DNA from: Anseongella ginsenosidimutans
Lineage (GTDB): Bacteria; Bacteroidota; Bacteroidia; Sphingobacteriales; Sphingobacteriaceae
Direction: 5' to 3'
Assembly (NCBI RefSeq): GCF_008033235.1
Contig: NZ_CP042432.1
Location: 248,001-312,000 of the forward strand
Length of the DNA: 64,000 nucleotides
The translations under genes and the position numbers were made by a program. A model generated the notes under the pieces. It searched no databases, was not told where the DNA came from, and saw nothing but the letters and a program-made list of their open reading frames with translations. Below are positions 45,133-54,124 of this stretch, in pieces; within the stretch, counting starts at the first letter, position 1; each line of letters opens with the position of its first letter.

Positions 45133-46821
45133 ATGAACCCTATATTGAATAAATTTAGCCGTAAGCTTACTGAAAACGAAGGCCAGCCCGGCTCCAGGGC
45201 GATGCTCTACGCTACGGGACTGGACGAGCGGACCATCCGCTTCCCCCAGATTGGCGTCGCCAGCGCCGGCTTTTCGGGCAATCCCTGCAACATGCACCTC
45301 AATGACCTGGCCGCCATTGTCGCAAGGGAACTGACGGCCCTTGACGTAAATGGGATGACCTTTAACACCATCGGCGTAAGTGATGCCATCAGCATGGGTA
45401 CTTTTGGGATGAACTTTTCGCTCCCTTCCCGGGATCTCATTGCCGACTGCATTGAGACGGTCATGAGCGGCCAATGGTATGACGGGCTGGTAGCGATCAT
45501 GGGATGCGATAAGAATTTGCCGGGCGCGGCGATTGCGATGGGCCGCCTTAACCGGCCTGCGCTGATGATCTACGGAGGAAGCATCCATTCCGGCAGGCAC
45601 AAAGGCAATAAAATCAATGTACTCTCCACGTTTGAAGCTTATGGCGCCAAAACGGTCGGTCTTATCGATGACGAGGAACTGGGTCAGATTATCCGCAACG
45701 CTTGCCCGGGCGCCGGCGCTTGCGGCGGCATGTACACGGCCAACACCATGTCTTCTTCCATTGAAGCGCTGGGGCTATCGCTTCCTTACAGCTCCTCGAA
45801 CCCGGCGGTAAGTGATGAGAAGAAACAGGAATGTACCGCTGCAGCAGCGGCCATCAAAAACTTACTCCAACTGGACCTGAAGCCCCGTGATATTGTCACC
45901 CGCAGGTCGCTGGAGAACGCGTTGGTTGTCGTCATGGCCCTGGGAGGCTCCACAAACGCCGTTTTACATTACCTGGCGATCGCCCGGGCTTTTGATCTTC
46001 CTTTGTCATTGGACGACTTCCAGCACATCAGCAATCACACGCCCCTCATCGCTGATTTGAAGCCTAGTGGCAAATACATGATGGAAGATGTACACGATAG
46101 CGGCGGTACGCCAGCCATTTTGAAAATCCTGCTGGATGAGGGATTGCTGGATGGCGACTGCCTGACAGTTACCGGTAAAACACTTCGCGAAAATCTCGAA
46201 GGAATCCCGCCCTGGAACAATGAAATGAACATCCTGGTTCCGGTGAACAAACCGCTTAAGCCCACAGCCCACCTGCAAATACTTTATGGGAATATCGCCC
46301 CTGCAGGATCTGTCGCCAAGATTACCGGGAAAGAAGGCGACTTTTTTAAAGGCCGCGCCAGGGTATTCGATAGTGAAGACGAAGCCGTAGAGACGATAAA
46401 AAAGGGCCTTATTCATAAAGGAGACATTGTAGTCATCCGCTATGTAGGCCCCAAAGGCGGACCTGGCATGCCCGAGATGCTCAAGGCCACGGCCGCTATT
46501 ATGGGCGCCGGCCTTGGAAGGGATGTGGCCCTGATTACCGACGGGCGTTTCTCCGGAGGCACCCACGGTTTTGTCGTCGGGCACATTGCGCCGGAGGCGA
46601 TTGACGGCGGGCCTATTGCGCTGCTGGAAGAAGGCGACATGGTCACCATTGACGTACGGAATAACCGGATAGACGCTAATTTAAATGATGAAGTTTGGCA
46701 TCAGCGGCGCACGGATTGGGCGGAACCGGCTCCCCGGAATACGCCGGGAGTACTCTATAAATACGCCCAACTGGTCTCGTCCGCTTCCGCCGGCTGTATA
46801 ACGGACCGGCCATTAATCTAA
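45133..46821 (+). CDS. IlvD/Edd family dehydratase (dihydroxy-acid or sugar-acid dehydratase)
   Basis: A 562-residue enzyme with the three conserved cysteines that bind the iron-sulfur cluster: Cys52 in GFSGNPCN, Cys125 in MGCDKNLPG and Cys197 in GACGGMYT. The C-terminal swivel domain carries [12 protein letters not shown] and TDGRFSGG. By eye it resembles dihydroxy-acid dehydratase (branched-chain amino acid synthesis). The neighbouring oxidoreductase and rhamnosidase PUL, and the absence of other ilv genes, instead suggest a sugar-acid dehydratase. The substrate cannot be fixed from sequence alone, so I give no symbol. Confidence 0.85.
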   Translation: MNPILNKFSRKLTENEGQPGSRAMLYATGLDERTIRFPQIGVASAGFSGNPCNMHLNDLAAIVARELTALDVNGMTFNTIGVSDAISMGTFGMNFSLPSRDLIADCIETVMSGQWYDGLVAIMGCDKNLPGAAIAMGRLNRPALMIYGGSIHSGRHKGNKINVLSTFEAYGAKTVGLIDDEELGQIIRNACPGAGACGGMYTANTMSSSIEALGLSLPYSSSNPAVSDEKKQECTAAAAAIKNLLQLDLKPRDIVTRRSLENALVVVMALGGSTNAVLHYLAIARAFDLPLSLDDFQHISNHTPLIADLKPSGKYMMEDVHDSGGTPAILKILLDEGLLDGDCLTVTGKTLRENLEGIPPWNNEMNILVPVNKPLKPTAHLQILYGNIAPAGSVAKITGKEGDFFKGRARVFDSEDEAVETIKKGLIHKGDIVVIRYVGPKGGPGMPEMLKATAAIMGAGLGRDVALITDGRFSGGTHGFVVGHIAPEAIDGGPIALLEEGDMVTIDVRNNRIDANLNDEVWHQRRTDWAEPAPRNTPGVLYKYAQLVSSASAGCITDRPLI

Positions 46822-46846
46822 GCAAACAGGATCACGGTTTTTCAGT

Positions 46847-48715
46847 TCATTTTGCAGAAAAGCCTTTTATCTTCGCTAAGATTGCCGGGCCTGCGCCTTT
46901 CCCATCCAAATGGGCATATTTGCGGGGAGCAATCGCACGAGTCAATATCGGGAGGTCATAATATAAAAGTACGTTTGGCACAAGACTGAATGCATGGCGG
47001 GAGTCGTAATATTCGGTATTTACCAACGTGGAGTAGGTTGCGAAATCGCCAATGGTCAGTACACCTTTTATGGCTTCATCAAATAGCGCTGCGTGCAGTA
47101 ATGGAGAGGCCAGCTCATCAACCGATATCGCATAGATATCATCAAATAAAAAGGCCCGGGTAATTACCTGCCGTAATGCAACAATATCGCTTGATCGCAA
47201 GCCCACCACCGTCTTATTGATCTGCAACCCCATGAAACACATATTGTAAGAAACGCCGTCGATATAGGCATCGCCTTTATAACTTCCGGGGCCCATTTCG
47301 CCTATTCCGATCAGGTCCGGACAAAAAACGGCATATCCGGACTGAACCATCCGCTCAAGTTCGCTGCCAGGCAGTGCCATGCTTTCCTTCCCTTCCGGGT
47401 GTACGTAGATCAGGGCTTTGCCATTTGGTAGCTCCGGCTTGAAATAGAGGTACGGAATAAGGTATCCCCCGCTACTATAGGTAAAGTACTTTTCAATGAC
47501 GTACCCCTTTCGGGCTACGCGTCCGGTAAAAACATTATTTACCGTGTCTAACGGTTGATTAAATCCAACTAACTCCTTGATGAATGAAACATCCGGAAGG
47601 CTTAGCGGGTGTTTCGGGAATGTGGGCTGTATGGTGGAAGCGTGCTTCTTGTTCAAACTAAACAGGTTTTCCGATGGCGTGGAGGTGGAGACCTGACCGG
47701 AGGCACATACGCGCAATTCTGCCGCTGCAGGCACGGTTATTTCCAAGTCGGTGACTGGGCCGGGAAGCTCAAGTTGCGACTGGAAAAACGCATACAAGGC
47801 TTCCCTGTTCTTCCTGGTTGAGGCATGACCGGCGTCATCTTCCACCATAAAAAGCTTATCCTGGGCAAAAGGATATAGCTTAGCTAATGTGCTGACCTGC
47901 TCAAACGTTTCCCTGGCGCCCTGGATGCTGAAAAAATCATTTGTTGTTGCGATCAATAAACTGGCTTTGGGCAGCCTGGCGATCAGTAAATCCGCGTGGT
48001 CTATTCCTTTTAAAATACCGTGGGTTAGATTTTGCTCCGCATCCTGTGGCCCTTTACTTTCATACAAGCGCGCAAAGCTGGTTAAATAATTCTCTATGGC
48101 TGCGGCTTTCACCCGGTCATCTACCGCACCCAGATAGGCGGCTTGGGTGCCTCCGCCGGACCGGCCCGTAACACCGATTCGATTTATATCCACCTCGGGC
48201 CTTGTAGCTAAATAATCCAATGCGCGGATTCCATCCCAAACCATATAATTCACCAGATTTGTTCCGGCGAGCAACAACTGGACGGAGGGATATGAATGTT
48301 CTCTTGTTGGGCCTCCCATTCGGGACTGGCCGGTATTGGGATCATAATATTGTATGCGTTCTCCCTGACCAACAGGATCGAAAGCAAAAACGATAAATCC
48401 TTTTTTGACTAAATTGATGATCACATGCTGATAGACCGGGGAACGGTACCCCAACGCGCTATGGCCGCTACAATACAAAATAGCCGGCGCAGGCTTATCA
48501 ATTCCCTTGGGTATATAAAGGGATGAAGTAACATAAAAATCAGGCCGGGACTCAAACAGGATATGTTCAATGCGGTAGTCTTCCTTGAAAATGACATTTT
48601 GTACTTCAGCATTCAGAGCGCTTTTGGCCGGAAACGGCCCTATAGCCGCTTTTAAATCGTCAAGAATCCCGGCTTGCCTCTCCTTTAACAGATGAATGTC
48701 CCGAATCTTAGCGAC
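46847..48715 (-). pseudogene. Two-domain alpha/beta hydrolase (esterase-like), 5' end missing
   Basis: The frame is open from 48715, reading VAKIRDIHLLKERQ, which already matches the family interior, but it has no start codon or signal peptide: the first ATG (48478) lies after 80 conserved codons. So the 5' end has been lost, exactly where the AT-rich ATPase region starts. The remaining protein has a first hydrolase domain with nucleophile motif GRSGGG and GQGERIQYYDP, and a second domain resembling a hydrolase without the elbow (YVHPEGKES, FCPDLIGIGE). Such two-domain esterases are frequent in PULs. Probably inactive or not secreted. Confidence 0.75.
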
Positions 48716-48765
48716 TCAACCAGCTTTATCCAGCTTTTATAGCTAAAAGCAATGTGCATATATTT

Positions 48766-48867
48766 TATTACCAGCCATAAGTGGGTTTCCACATAGACAT
48801 ATGGCTGATAATACTGAGATATCACTAGCCATAAGTGATAGTTTTTACCTACTTTTGGCTGGTAATA
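48766..48867. repeat. Cluster of inverted and direct repeats at the 5' end of the ATPase gene
   Basis: Arms of 20 bp at 48766-48785 and 48848-48867 are inverted copies (18 of 20 match; core CCAGCCATAAGTG / CACTTATGGCTGG type). Two further related cores lie between them: an inverted one at about 48799-48815 (ATGGCTGATAATA) and a direct one, AGCCATAAGTG, at 48827-48837, itself inside ATCACT-N7-AGTGAT. The repeats overlap the first codons of the ATPase frame. They look like an operator array or the end of a mobile unit. Confidence 0.65.
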
Positions 48868-50324
48868 ATAGCTGGTACGATGAAAAATTAATTGGAAGAT
48901 CCTCCGAAATCGCACAGTTAAAGGAAGCTTTAGCGTCTAATGAAGCTGAATTAATAGCCATTTACGGAAGACGGAGGGTAGGTAAGACCTTCTTGGTTCG
49001 CAATGTGTACAAAAGCGAATTGATTTTTGAAATGACTGGGCTTCAGTATGCCAGCATTCGCGATCAGTTGCGTATTTTCAGCCGCGACCTAGGTTGATTT
49101 ATGGGATCTGCTGTACCACTATCCGTACCCTCCGATTGGATCGAAGGTTTTGATCTACTCAAGCACTATGTTGGTCTTCAACTCAAAGACCGCAAAAAGA
49201 AAAAAGTACTTTTCTTTGACGAATTTCCCTGGATCCATACGCACCGTTCCGGCTTTTTGCAAGCCTTTGATCACTTTTGGAATTCCTGGGCTACTAAACA
49301 AGACAACTTGATCATCGTCATCTGTGGATCGGCAGCTTCCTGGATGATCAGGAATATCATCAAAAACAAAGGAGGACTGCACAATCGGATCACTCACCGT
49401 ATCGCCCTCATGCCTTTCACCTTGCATGAAACCGAAGCATATTTAAAAAGTCGTAAAATAACACTCAATCGCTACCATATCTTACAGCTTTACATGGCCC
49501 TCGGAGGCGTACCTCATTACCTCAAGGCAGTAAAAACTGGCGAGACGTCAACTCAAGTCATTGACAGACTGTGTTTCAAACAAAACGGGCTGCTGCGCGA
49601 CGAATTCGAAAACCTCTATAGTGCATTATTTGACCAGGCCGATAAACACTTGGCTGTAGTAAGAGCATTGGCCAGCAAACCATCAGGGCTAACCCGTGGC
49701 GAAATTATTGAAATATGCCAGTTAAGCAGCGGGGGCACTACCACTAAGCTACTGGACGAACTTGCTGAATCGGGATTCATTCGCAGTTACATTCCTTTTC
49801 AAAAAAAACAACGTGATGCACTATACAAACTTTCAGACGAATACTCCTGCTTTTACCTCAAATTCATTGAGAACAGTAAAGCGGGGTTTCACGATGCTTG
49901 GACCAAACAAACTGCAAGCCCAACATGGAGAAGTTGGAGCGGCTTAGCTTTCGAGAATGTATGCCTTAAACATACTCATGAAATCAAACGGGCCCTGGGG
50001 ATATCAGGCGTACACACCGAAGAATCATCCTGGCGCTACGTCCCCGGAAAAGGGGAACAAGGCGCACAGATAGACTTGCTTATAGACCGGCAAGATTTCT
50101 GTATCAGCATTTGCGAAATCAAATTCTCAACAGATGTTTTCACTATTGACAAGCGCTATGCAAAAGAGTTGCAATATAAATTAAGCACATTCAGACAGGC
50201 GGCAAAGACCAGAAAAAACCTGTTTCTCACGCTCATTACTACATTTGGTGTCAAAAATAACGAACATAAGCTCAATCTGGTTCAGCAAGAAGTGACTATG
50301 GATGCCTTATTCAGAACCTTCTAG
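48801..50324 (+). pseudogene. AAA-type ATPase with DUF234-like C-terminal domain, internal stop
   Basis: One frame encodes an archaeal-type ATPase: LIGRSSEIAQLKEAL, Walker A YGRRRVGKT, Walker B VLFFDEFPW, sensor-like CGSAASWM, a winged-helix region and a C-terminal nuclease-like DUF234 domain (GAQIDLLIDR, CEIKFS). It is interrupted by an in-frame TGA at 49095-49097 between SRDLG and FMGSAV; 49101 offers an ATG restart that lacks the Walker A motif. The start is uncertain (ATG 48801 lies within the repeat cluster). Codon use and base composition differ from the flanking PUL. Such ATPases are widespread accessory genes of unknown role. Confidence 0.8.
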
Positions 50325-50404
50325 CCAAATACATGGCATTGATCGCGGAGCGGTGGCCGGCCGGCTCTGCAACCAGTGATCTTATAAGGTCATCCAATAG
50401 CGAT

Positions 50405-50441
50405 AAACAAAGTTATTCATTAGTATTGAATGACTTTGTTT
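50405..50441. repeat. 15-bp inverted repeat before DUF4143 ATPase remnant
   Basis: AAACAAAGTTATTCA (50405-50419) and TGAATGACTTTGTTT (50427-50441) are inverted copies with one mismatch and a 7-base loop. The right arm overlaps the first codons of the remnant frame that follows. It resembles the leader layout of the neighbouring ATPase and may be an autoregulatory operator. Confidence 0.6.
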
Positions 50442-50916
50442 GATAGAAATTATTATAAAAATGCCTTGTATTTCAATTTCGAAGATATTCGATTAGTGGG
50501 CTTCGATACTTCCGATTTCGTTCGTTTACAACAGGAAACAGACAAGCGGAACCGGCCTGATTTCAGCGGTATCTACCTCTTTTACTCCCGATACAGGTCG
50601 CAAACTGGAAAATCTGATATATCTGCATCTGCGTCGTCATTTTAGGGAACTATATTATTTTAAAGATAAAGGGGAGTGTGATTTCGTCGCATTTAATAAA
50701 AAAAAAGCCGAACATGCGGTTCAGGTATGCCATGAAGTTGGAGACTTCAATTTCGAACGGGAGTACAATAGCCTCCGGGACGCTATGAAGTTCTTCAACC
50801 TAAACAAGGGAGTTATAGTCACTTCGGACCAGCAAGACCGCTTTGATAAAGAAGGATATACGATCGAATTGGTTCCTGCTTATGAATATTTGACAGAAAT
50901 CATCCCCGGAAGTTAA
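50430..50916 (+). pseudogene. Remnant of AAA ATPase / DUF4143 protein
   Basis: Two fragments of one known architecture are joined. The first (50430 to about 50575) reads NYYKNALYFNFEDIRLVGF, the Walker-B-side part of an AAA_14 ATPase. The second, in another frame from about 50578 to the stop at 50916, reads TPDTGRKLENLIYLHLRR, YYFKDKGECDFVAF, AVQVCHEV and LRDAMKFFNLNKGVIVTS, the C-terminal nuclease-like part of DUF4143 proteins. The Walker A region and the whole middle are missing, so this is a deletion relic. Its last bases overlap the asnB stop region. Confidence 0.75.
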
Positions 50917-52871
50917 TTCTTAACAAACTGATGCCATAAGATATGCAGTCCCAGCAAGTGGTTCATCAGGGCGTCTTTGCGGGTAAGCGAAACCGGATCG
51001 GTATCCTGCCGGTACTTTTCCAGGAAATCCTGCAGCCGGTCCGGGTCAAACAAGCCCACGTCGCGGATGGCCTGTGGGTTCATATATTCTTCCAGCAAAT
51101 TCCGCAGACCTTCTTGTTTTTTCTTGTCGGTATGACTCGGAGGGGCCATAAAGGCAAATTTTTCCCGCTCGTATAATACCTGCGGCAGGATCTTTTGCAT
51201 CGCTTCGCGCAGCACCCATTTTTCGGTATTGCCGTGAATGCGGTAATGCGGCGGAATTTGTACCGCCATCTCCGCGACGTGATGGTCCAGGAAAGCAGGG
51301 CGCGATTCCATGGAATGGGCCATATCTACCCGGTCTCCGCCCCAGTTAAGGATCTGGCATTCCAGCATGGTCTTGCTCCAGGTGTACTGCGCCTTGTCCA
51401 GGGCATGGCGCCTGTCCAGCTGACTTTTATCGATGGAGCCAGCGATTGCGTCCAGGGGGTCGTAGTCTTTTAGCCCGGCCAGCAAATCTCCGTGCAGCAG
51501 GGGCCTTGCTATTTCCAGGGTCTGAATCCAGGGCTGGATCCATGACGGGGTAAAACCTACCAAACTTTCCATAGCGGGATGGCTCACCGGGTCTTCCGAA
51601 AGAATAGCTCCTTTGAACAGCTTATTGGTTTCATCCATCAATTTTTGGTAAGAAGCCACCTCTTCCGGGTCGTGTCCTTCGTTCAGCCCGTGCCGAAGCA
51701 TATCCCGCTTAAAGGCCGGGTAGCCGCCGAATAATTCGTCGGAACCTTCACCGGTCACCACCACCCGGTAGCCGCATTCATTAACTCTCCTGCTCATGCA
51801 GAACTTGGCCACCCCAAGTGTATTGTAAAAGGTACGCTCGGAATGCCATAATGTCTGCACGTAATTATCCCCGTACAGTTCCGTTGCGGACAGGCTGATC
51901 TGCTCCTGATCGGCGCGAACCTTCTCCGCCATTTCCCGGGCAATATGGGCTTCATCATAATCTTTATTGTCAAAGCTGATCGTGAAGGCCTTCACCGGCG
52001 ACTGCTGCATAGCGGCGGACATTCCCAGCATGGAACAGCTGTCAATCCCTCCCGAAAGATAACAACCAACCGGCACGTCCGCTTCCAGGCGCTGCTGTAC
52101 GGCATCGGTAAGTGTTTCCTGCGTGCGTTCGATATGATGTTCCGGCGAAAGGCTGCTGTTACGCGCATCTTCTTCCGGGAAATCCATGTCCCAATATTTA
52201 TGTTCCCGGATATCAAATTGTTTCCCCCGGCGGCTGATCAGCAGCATATGCCCGGGTTTCAGGGAATAGATATCTTTGAATGCGCTGGTTCCCGGAACCA
52301 TGGTGTGCATCAGCTGGTGCAGCACTCCTTCGGAAGAAAACGCGCGCGGCACCCTCGGATGGGCGAACAGGGATTTGATCTCCGATCCCCAGTACACGGC
52401 GTCTGCGCCTATATGATAGAACAAGGGCTTTACGCCAAAACGGTCGCGCACCAGGACCAGGCGGTCCTTATCCTGGTCATAGAGCGAAAAAGCAAATTCT
52501 CCGCGGAGATGTGATACAAAATCCAGTCCGTACCGTTCGTATAACGGCAAGGCAATTTCGCTGTCCGACTTCGTTCCGAAAGACGCTCCTTCCTGAAGCC
52601 GCAGCCGGGTCCTGATCCGCTTATAATCATAAAACTCCCCGTTAACCGTAAGCACCCGGGTTTTATCTTCGTTATAAAGCGGCTGATCGCCGGTGTTCAG
52701 GTCAATAATGGAAAGCCGTGCATGCCCCATGGCCAGCCCTTTTTCCTTATCCACATGATACCTGAAACCATCGGGCCCGCGATGCCGCAATGTTTTTGTC
52801 ATTCTTTCCAACACGGCTGCCGCCCCGTCTTCCAATCCTTCTGCCTGCCAATAGCCTGTTATTCCGCACAT
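50913..52871 (-). CDS. asnB: Asparagine synthase (glutamine-hydrolysing) AsnB
   Basis: A 652-residue enzyme starting at ATG 52871. The N-terminal glutaminase domain begins MCGITGYW, giving the Cys2 nucleophile after Met removal. The C-terminal synthetase has the ATP-pyrophosphatase loop SGGIDSCS and the TGEGSDELFGGYPAF motif. It makes asparagine from aspartate, ATP and glutamine. It starts 24 bases after the carbamoyltransferase gene, so both aspartate-using enzymes are probably on one transcript with the symporter. Confidence 0.95.
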   Translation of the reverse strand: MCGITGYWQAEGLEDGAAAVLERMTKTLRHRGPDGFRYHVDKEKGLAMGHARLSIIDLNTGDQPLYNEDKTRVLTVNGEFYDYKRIRTRLRLQEGASFGTKSDSEIALPLYERYGLDFVSHLRGEFAFSLYDQDKDRLVLVRDRFGVKPLFYHIGADAVYWGSEIKSLFAHPRVPRAFSSEGVLHQLMHTMVPGTSAFKDIYSLKPGHMLLISRRGKQFDIREHKYWDMDFPEEDARNSSLSPEHHIERTQETLTDAVQQRLEADVPVGCYLSGGIDSCSMLGMSAAMQQSPVKAFTISFDNKDYDEAHIAREMAEKVRADQEQISLSATELYGDNYVQTLWHSERTFYNTLGVAKFCMSRRVNECGYRVVVTGEGSDELFGGYPAFKRDMLRHGLNEGHDPEEVASYQKLMDETNKLFKGAILSEDPVSHPAMESLVGFTPSWIQPWIQTLEIARPLLHGDLLAGLKDYDPLDAIAGSIDKSQLDRRHALDKAQYTWSKTMLECQILNWGGDRVDMAHSMESRPAFLDHHVAEMAVQIPPHYRIHGNTEKWVLREAMQKILPQVLYEREKFAFMAPPSHTDKKKQEGLRNLLEEYMNPQAIRDVGLFDPDRLQDFLEKYRQDTDPVSLTRKDALMNHLLGLHILWHQFVKN

Positions 52872-52895
52872 ATTATTATCCTATCAAATTTTTTA

Positions 52896-54002
52896 TCAGG
52901 TTTCGGAGTTGAGATCAAGGGCGCCGTTTCCGCTTCCCAGCCTGTCAAAACGATTCAGGATGGAGATGAACAAGGCCTGCCGCATGAATACGGCGCCATG
53001 CGCCTGGGTGAAGTAGAGATTATGATGCGTTCCGTCCAGGTTGGGATCCAGTTCATCCAGCCGGGCCAGGGGATGCAGCACAACTGCATCCTCTTTCAGC
53101 TCCGAATCCTGGTTGAGTTTGAAGCGGGAATCCAGGGATTTATAACTGTCGCCAAGGAAGGCAATAGAATTCATATAGATCACATCCAGGTCGCTGATCA
53201 CCTCATTTATATCGCTTGTTATCTGGAAATCCACTCCGGATTCGTCCAGTTCCTGCGCCAGCTCTTCTCCAAGCGGATTGGCCAGCTCCGATACGATGGA
53301 AATGCAATGGATGTTTTCCCGGAAAAGCAGGGACATCTGAAGGAATGATTTCACGGCCCGCATGCTCCCGGGAGTGCCCAGTATGCCCAGGTGGATCTTA
53401 TCTTGTTTCCGGGCCCGGTTCTCTTTCAGCCTGGGCTTCCATTTAAGGATCGCAAACCAGTCTGCAAGCGCCTGGGTGGGATGTTCGCCCGAGCCGTTCC
53501 CCGCATTCACGAGCGGGATACGAAGATTCTTCATCACCTCTTCCACCGCAGCTGTTTCGGTATGGCGCATCACCACCAGGTCGCCGTAGGCATTGAACAT
53601 CTCGCCTATATCCGACAAGGATTCGCCCTTTGCCACCCCCGTAGACTGTCCTTCGGGAATGCTGATCACTTTACCGTCAAGGCGGAGTACAGCGCTTTCG
53701 AATGAGAGCCTGGTACGGGTACTTGCTTCAAAAAAGGCAGTGATCACGATTTTGCCGTCCAGCGGATGTCTGTTCCCGATCTCGGTAGCTTCCAGGAGGG
53801 CCGCGAATTTACACAGCTCGCAAACGAGTTCCTTGTCGAACTGTTTGACGGAAAGCACCGACTGTCCTTTTAACTGCCGCAGAATATCCAGGTTAATACT
53901 TTCCTTCTTCAGCAATTTTTTAGGATCCGGATGCAGTCCGTCCGGAACAAGCGGGTCGCTTTCCACCGCCTTTCCCTTTTTGCTCAACTTTTCGATCACC
54001 AT
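52896..54002 (-). CDS. pyrB: Aspartate carbamoyltransferase-like protein
   Basis: A 368-residue member of the aspartate/ornithine carbamoyltransferase family with an N-terminal extension of about 45 residues. The carbamoyl-phosphate motif ASTRTRLSF, the HPTQALADW motif and HPLARLDELD (ATCase usually HPLPRxDE) favour aspartate as acceptor, giving carbamoyl-aspartate for pyrimidines. It is longer than classical PyrB, and no pyrI follows. The start codon overlaps the stop of the small membrane protein gene (ATGGTGA). Assignment to ATCase rather than another carbamoyltransferase is likely but not certain. Confidence 0.82.
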   Translation of the reverse strand: MVIEKLSKKGKAVESDPLVPDGLHPDPKKLLKKESINLDILRQLKGQSVLSVKQFDKELVCELCKFAALLEATEIGNRHPLDGKIVITAFFEASTRTRLSFESAVLRLDGKVISIPEGQSTGVAKGESLSDIGEMFNAYGDLVVMRHTETAAVEEVMKNLRIPLVNAGNGSGEHPTQALADWFAILKWKPRLKENRARKQDKIHLGILGTPGSMRAVKSFLQMSLLFRENIHCISIVSELANPLGEELAQELDESGVDFQITSDINEVISDLDVIYMNSIAFLGDSYKSLDSRFKLNQDSELKEDAVVLHPLARLDELDPNLDGTHHNLYFTQAHGAVFMRQALFISILNRFDRLGSGNGALDLNSET

Positions 54003-54118
54003 ACCTTTTTATTTTTAATATCATTTACCAATAGTACCAGCAGGGTAATGGTCGCCACGCTGATCATCACCAGCGACAGGATGATTATAAATGTTATGAA
54101 GCCTTGCGAAAAGAACAT
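53996..54118 (-). CDS. Small membrane protein, probable symporter accessory subunit (40 aa)
   Basis: A 40-residue frame starting at ATG 54118: FFSQGF, one transmembrane helix of about 25 residues (ITFIIILSLVMISVATITLL), and a short basic tail NDIKNKKVW. It starts 7 bases after the stop of the Na+/solute symporter gene and overlaps the start of the carbamoyltransferase gene by 7 bases. Size, topology and position match the small accessory proteins encoded beside sodium/solute symporters. It is too short for most ORF callers. Confidence 0.7.
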   Translation of the reverse strand: MFFSQGFITFIIILSLVMISVATITLLVLLVNDIKNKKVW

Positions 54119-54124
54119 ATTATT

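Noticed and set aside
45133-46821. Naming the dehydratase ilvD
   Set aside because: Sequence resembles dihydroxy-acid dehydratase, but no other branched-chain amino acid genes are linked and the context is sugar metabolism.
48766-48867. CRISPR-like spaced repeats
   Set aside because: Only four degenerate cores in mixed orientation with unequal spacing, and no cas genes nearby.
49101-50324. Independent ATPase gene starting at ATG 49101
   Set aside because: It is in frame with the upstream part that holds Walker A, separated only by one TGA, so it is the same broken gene.
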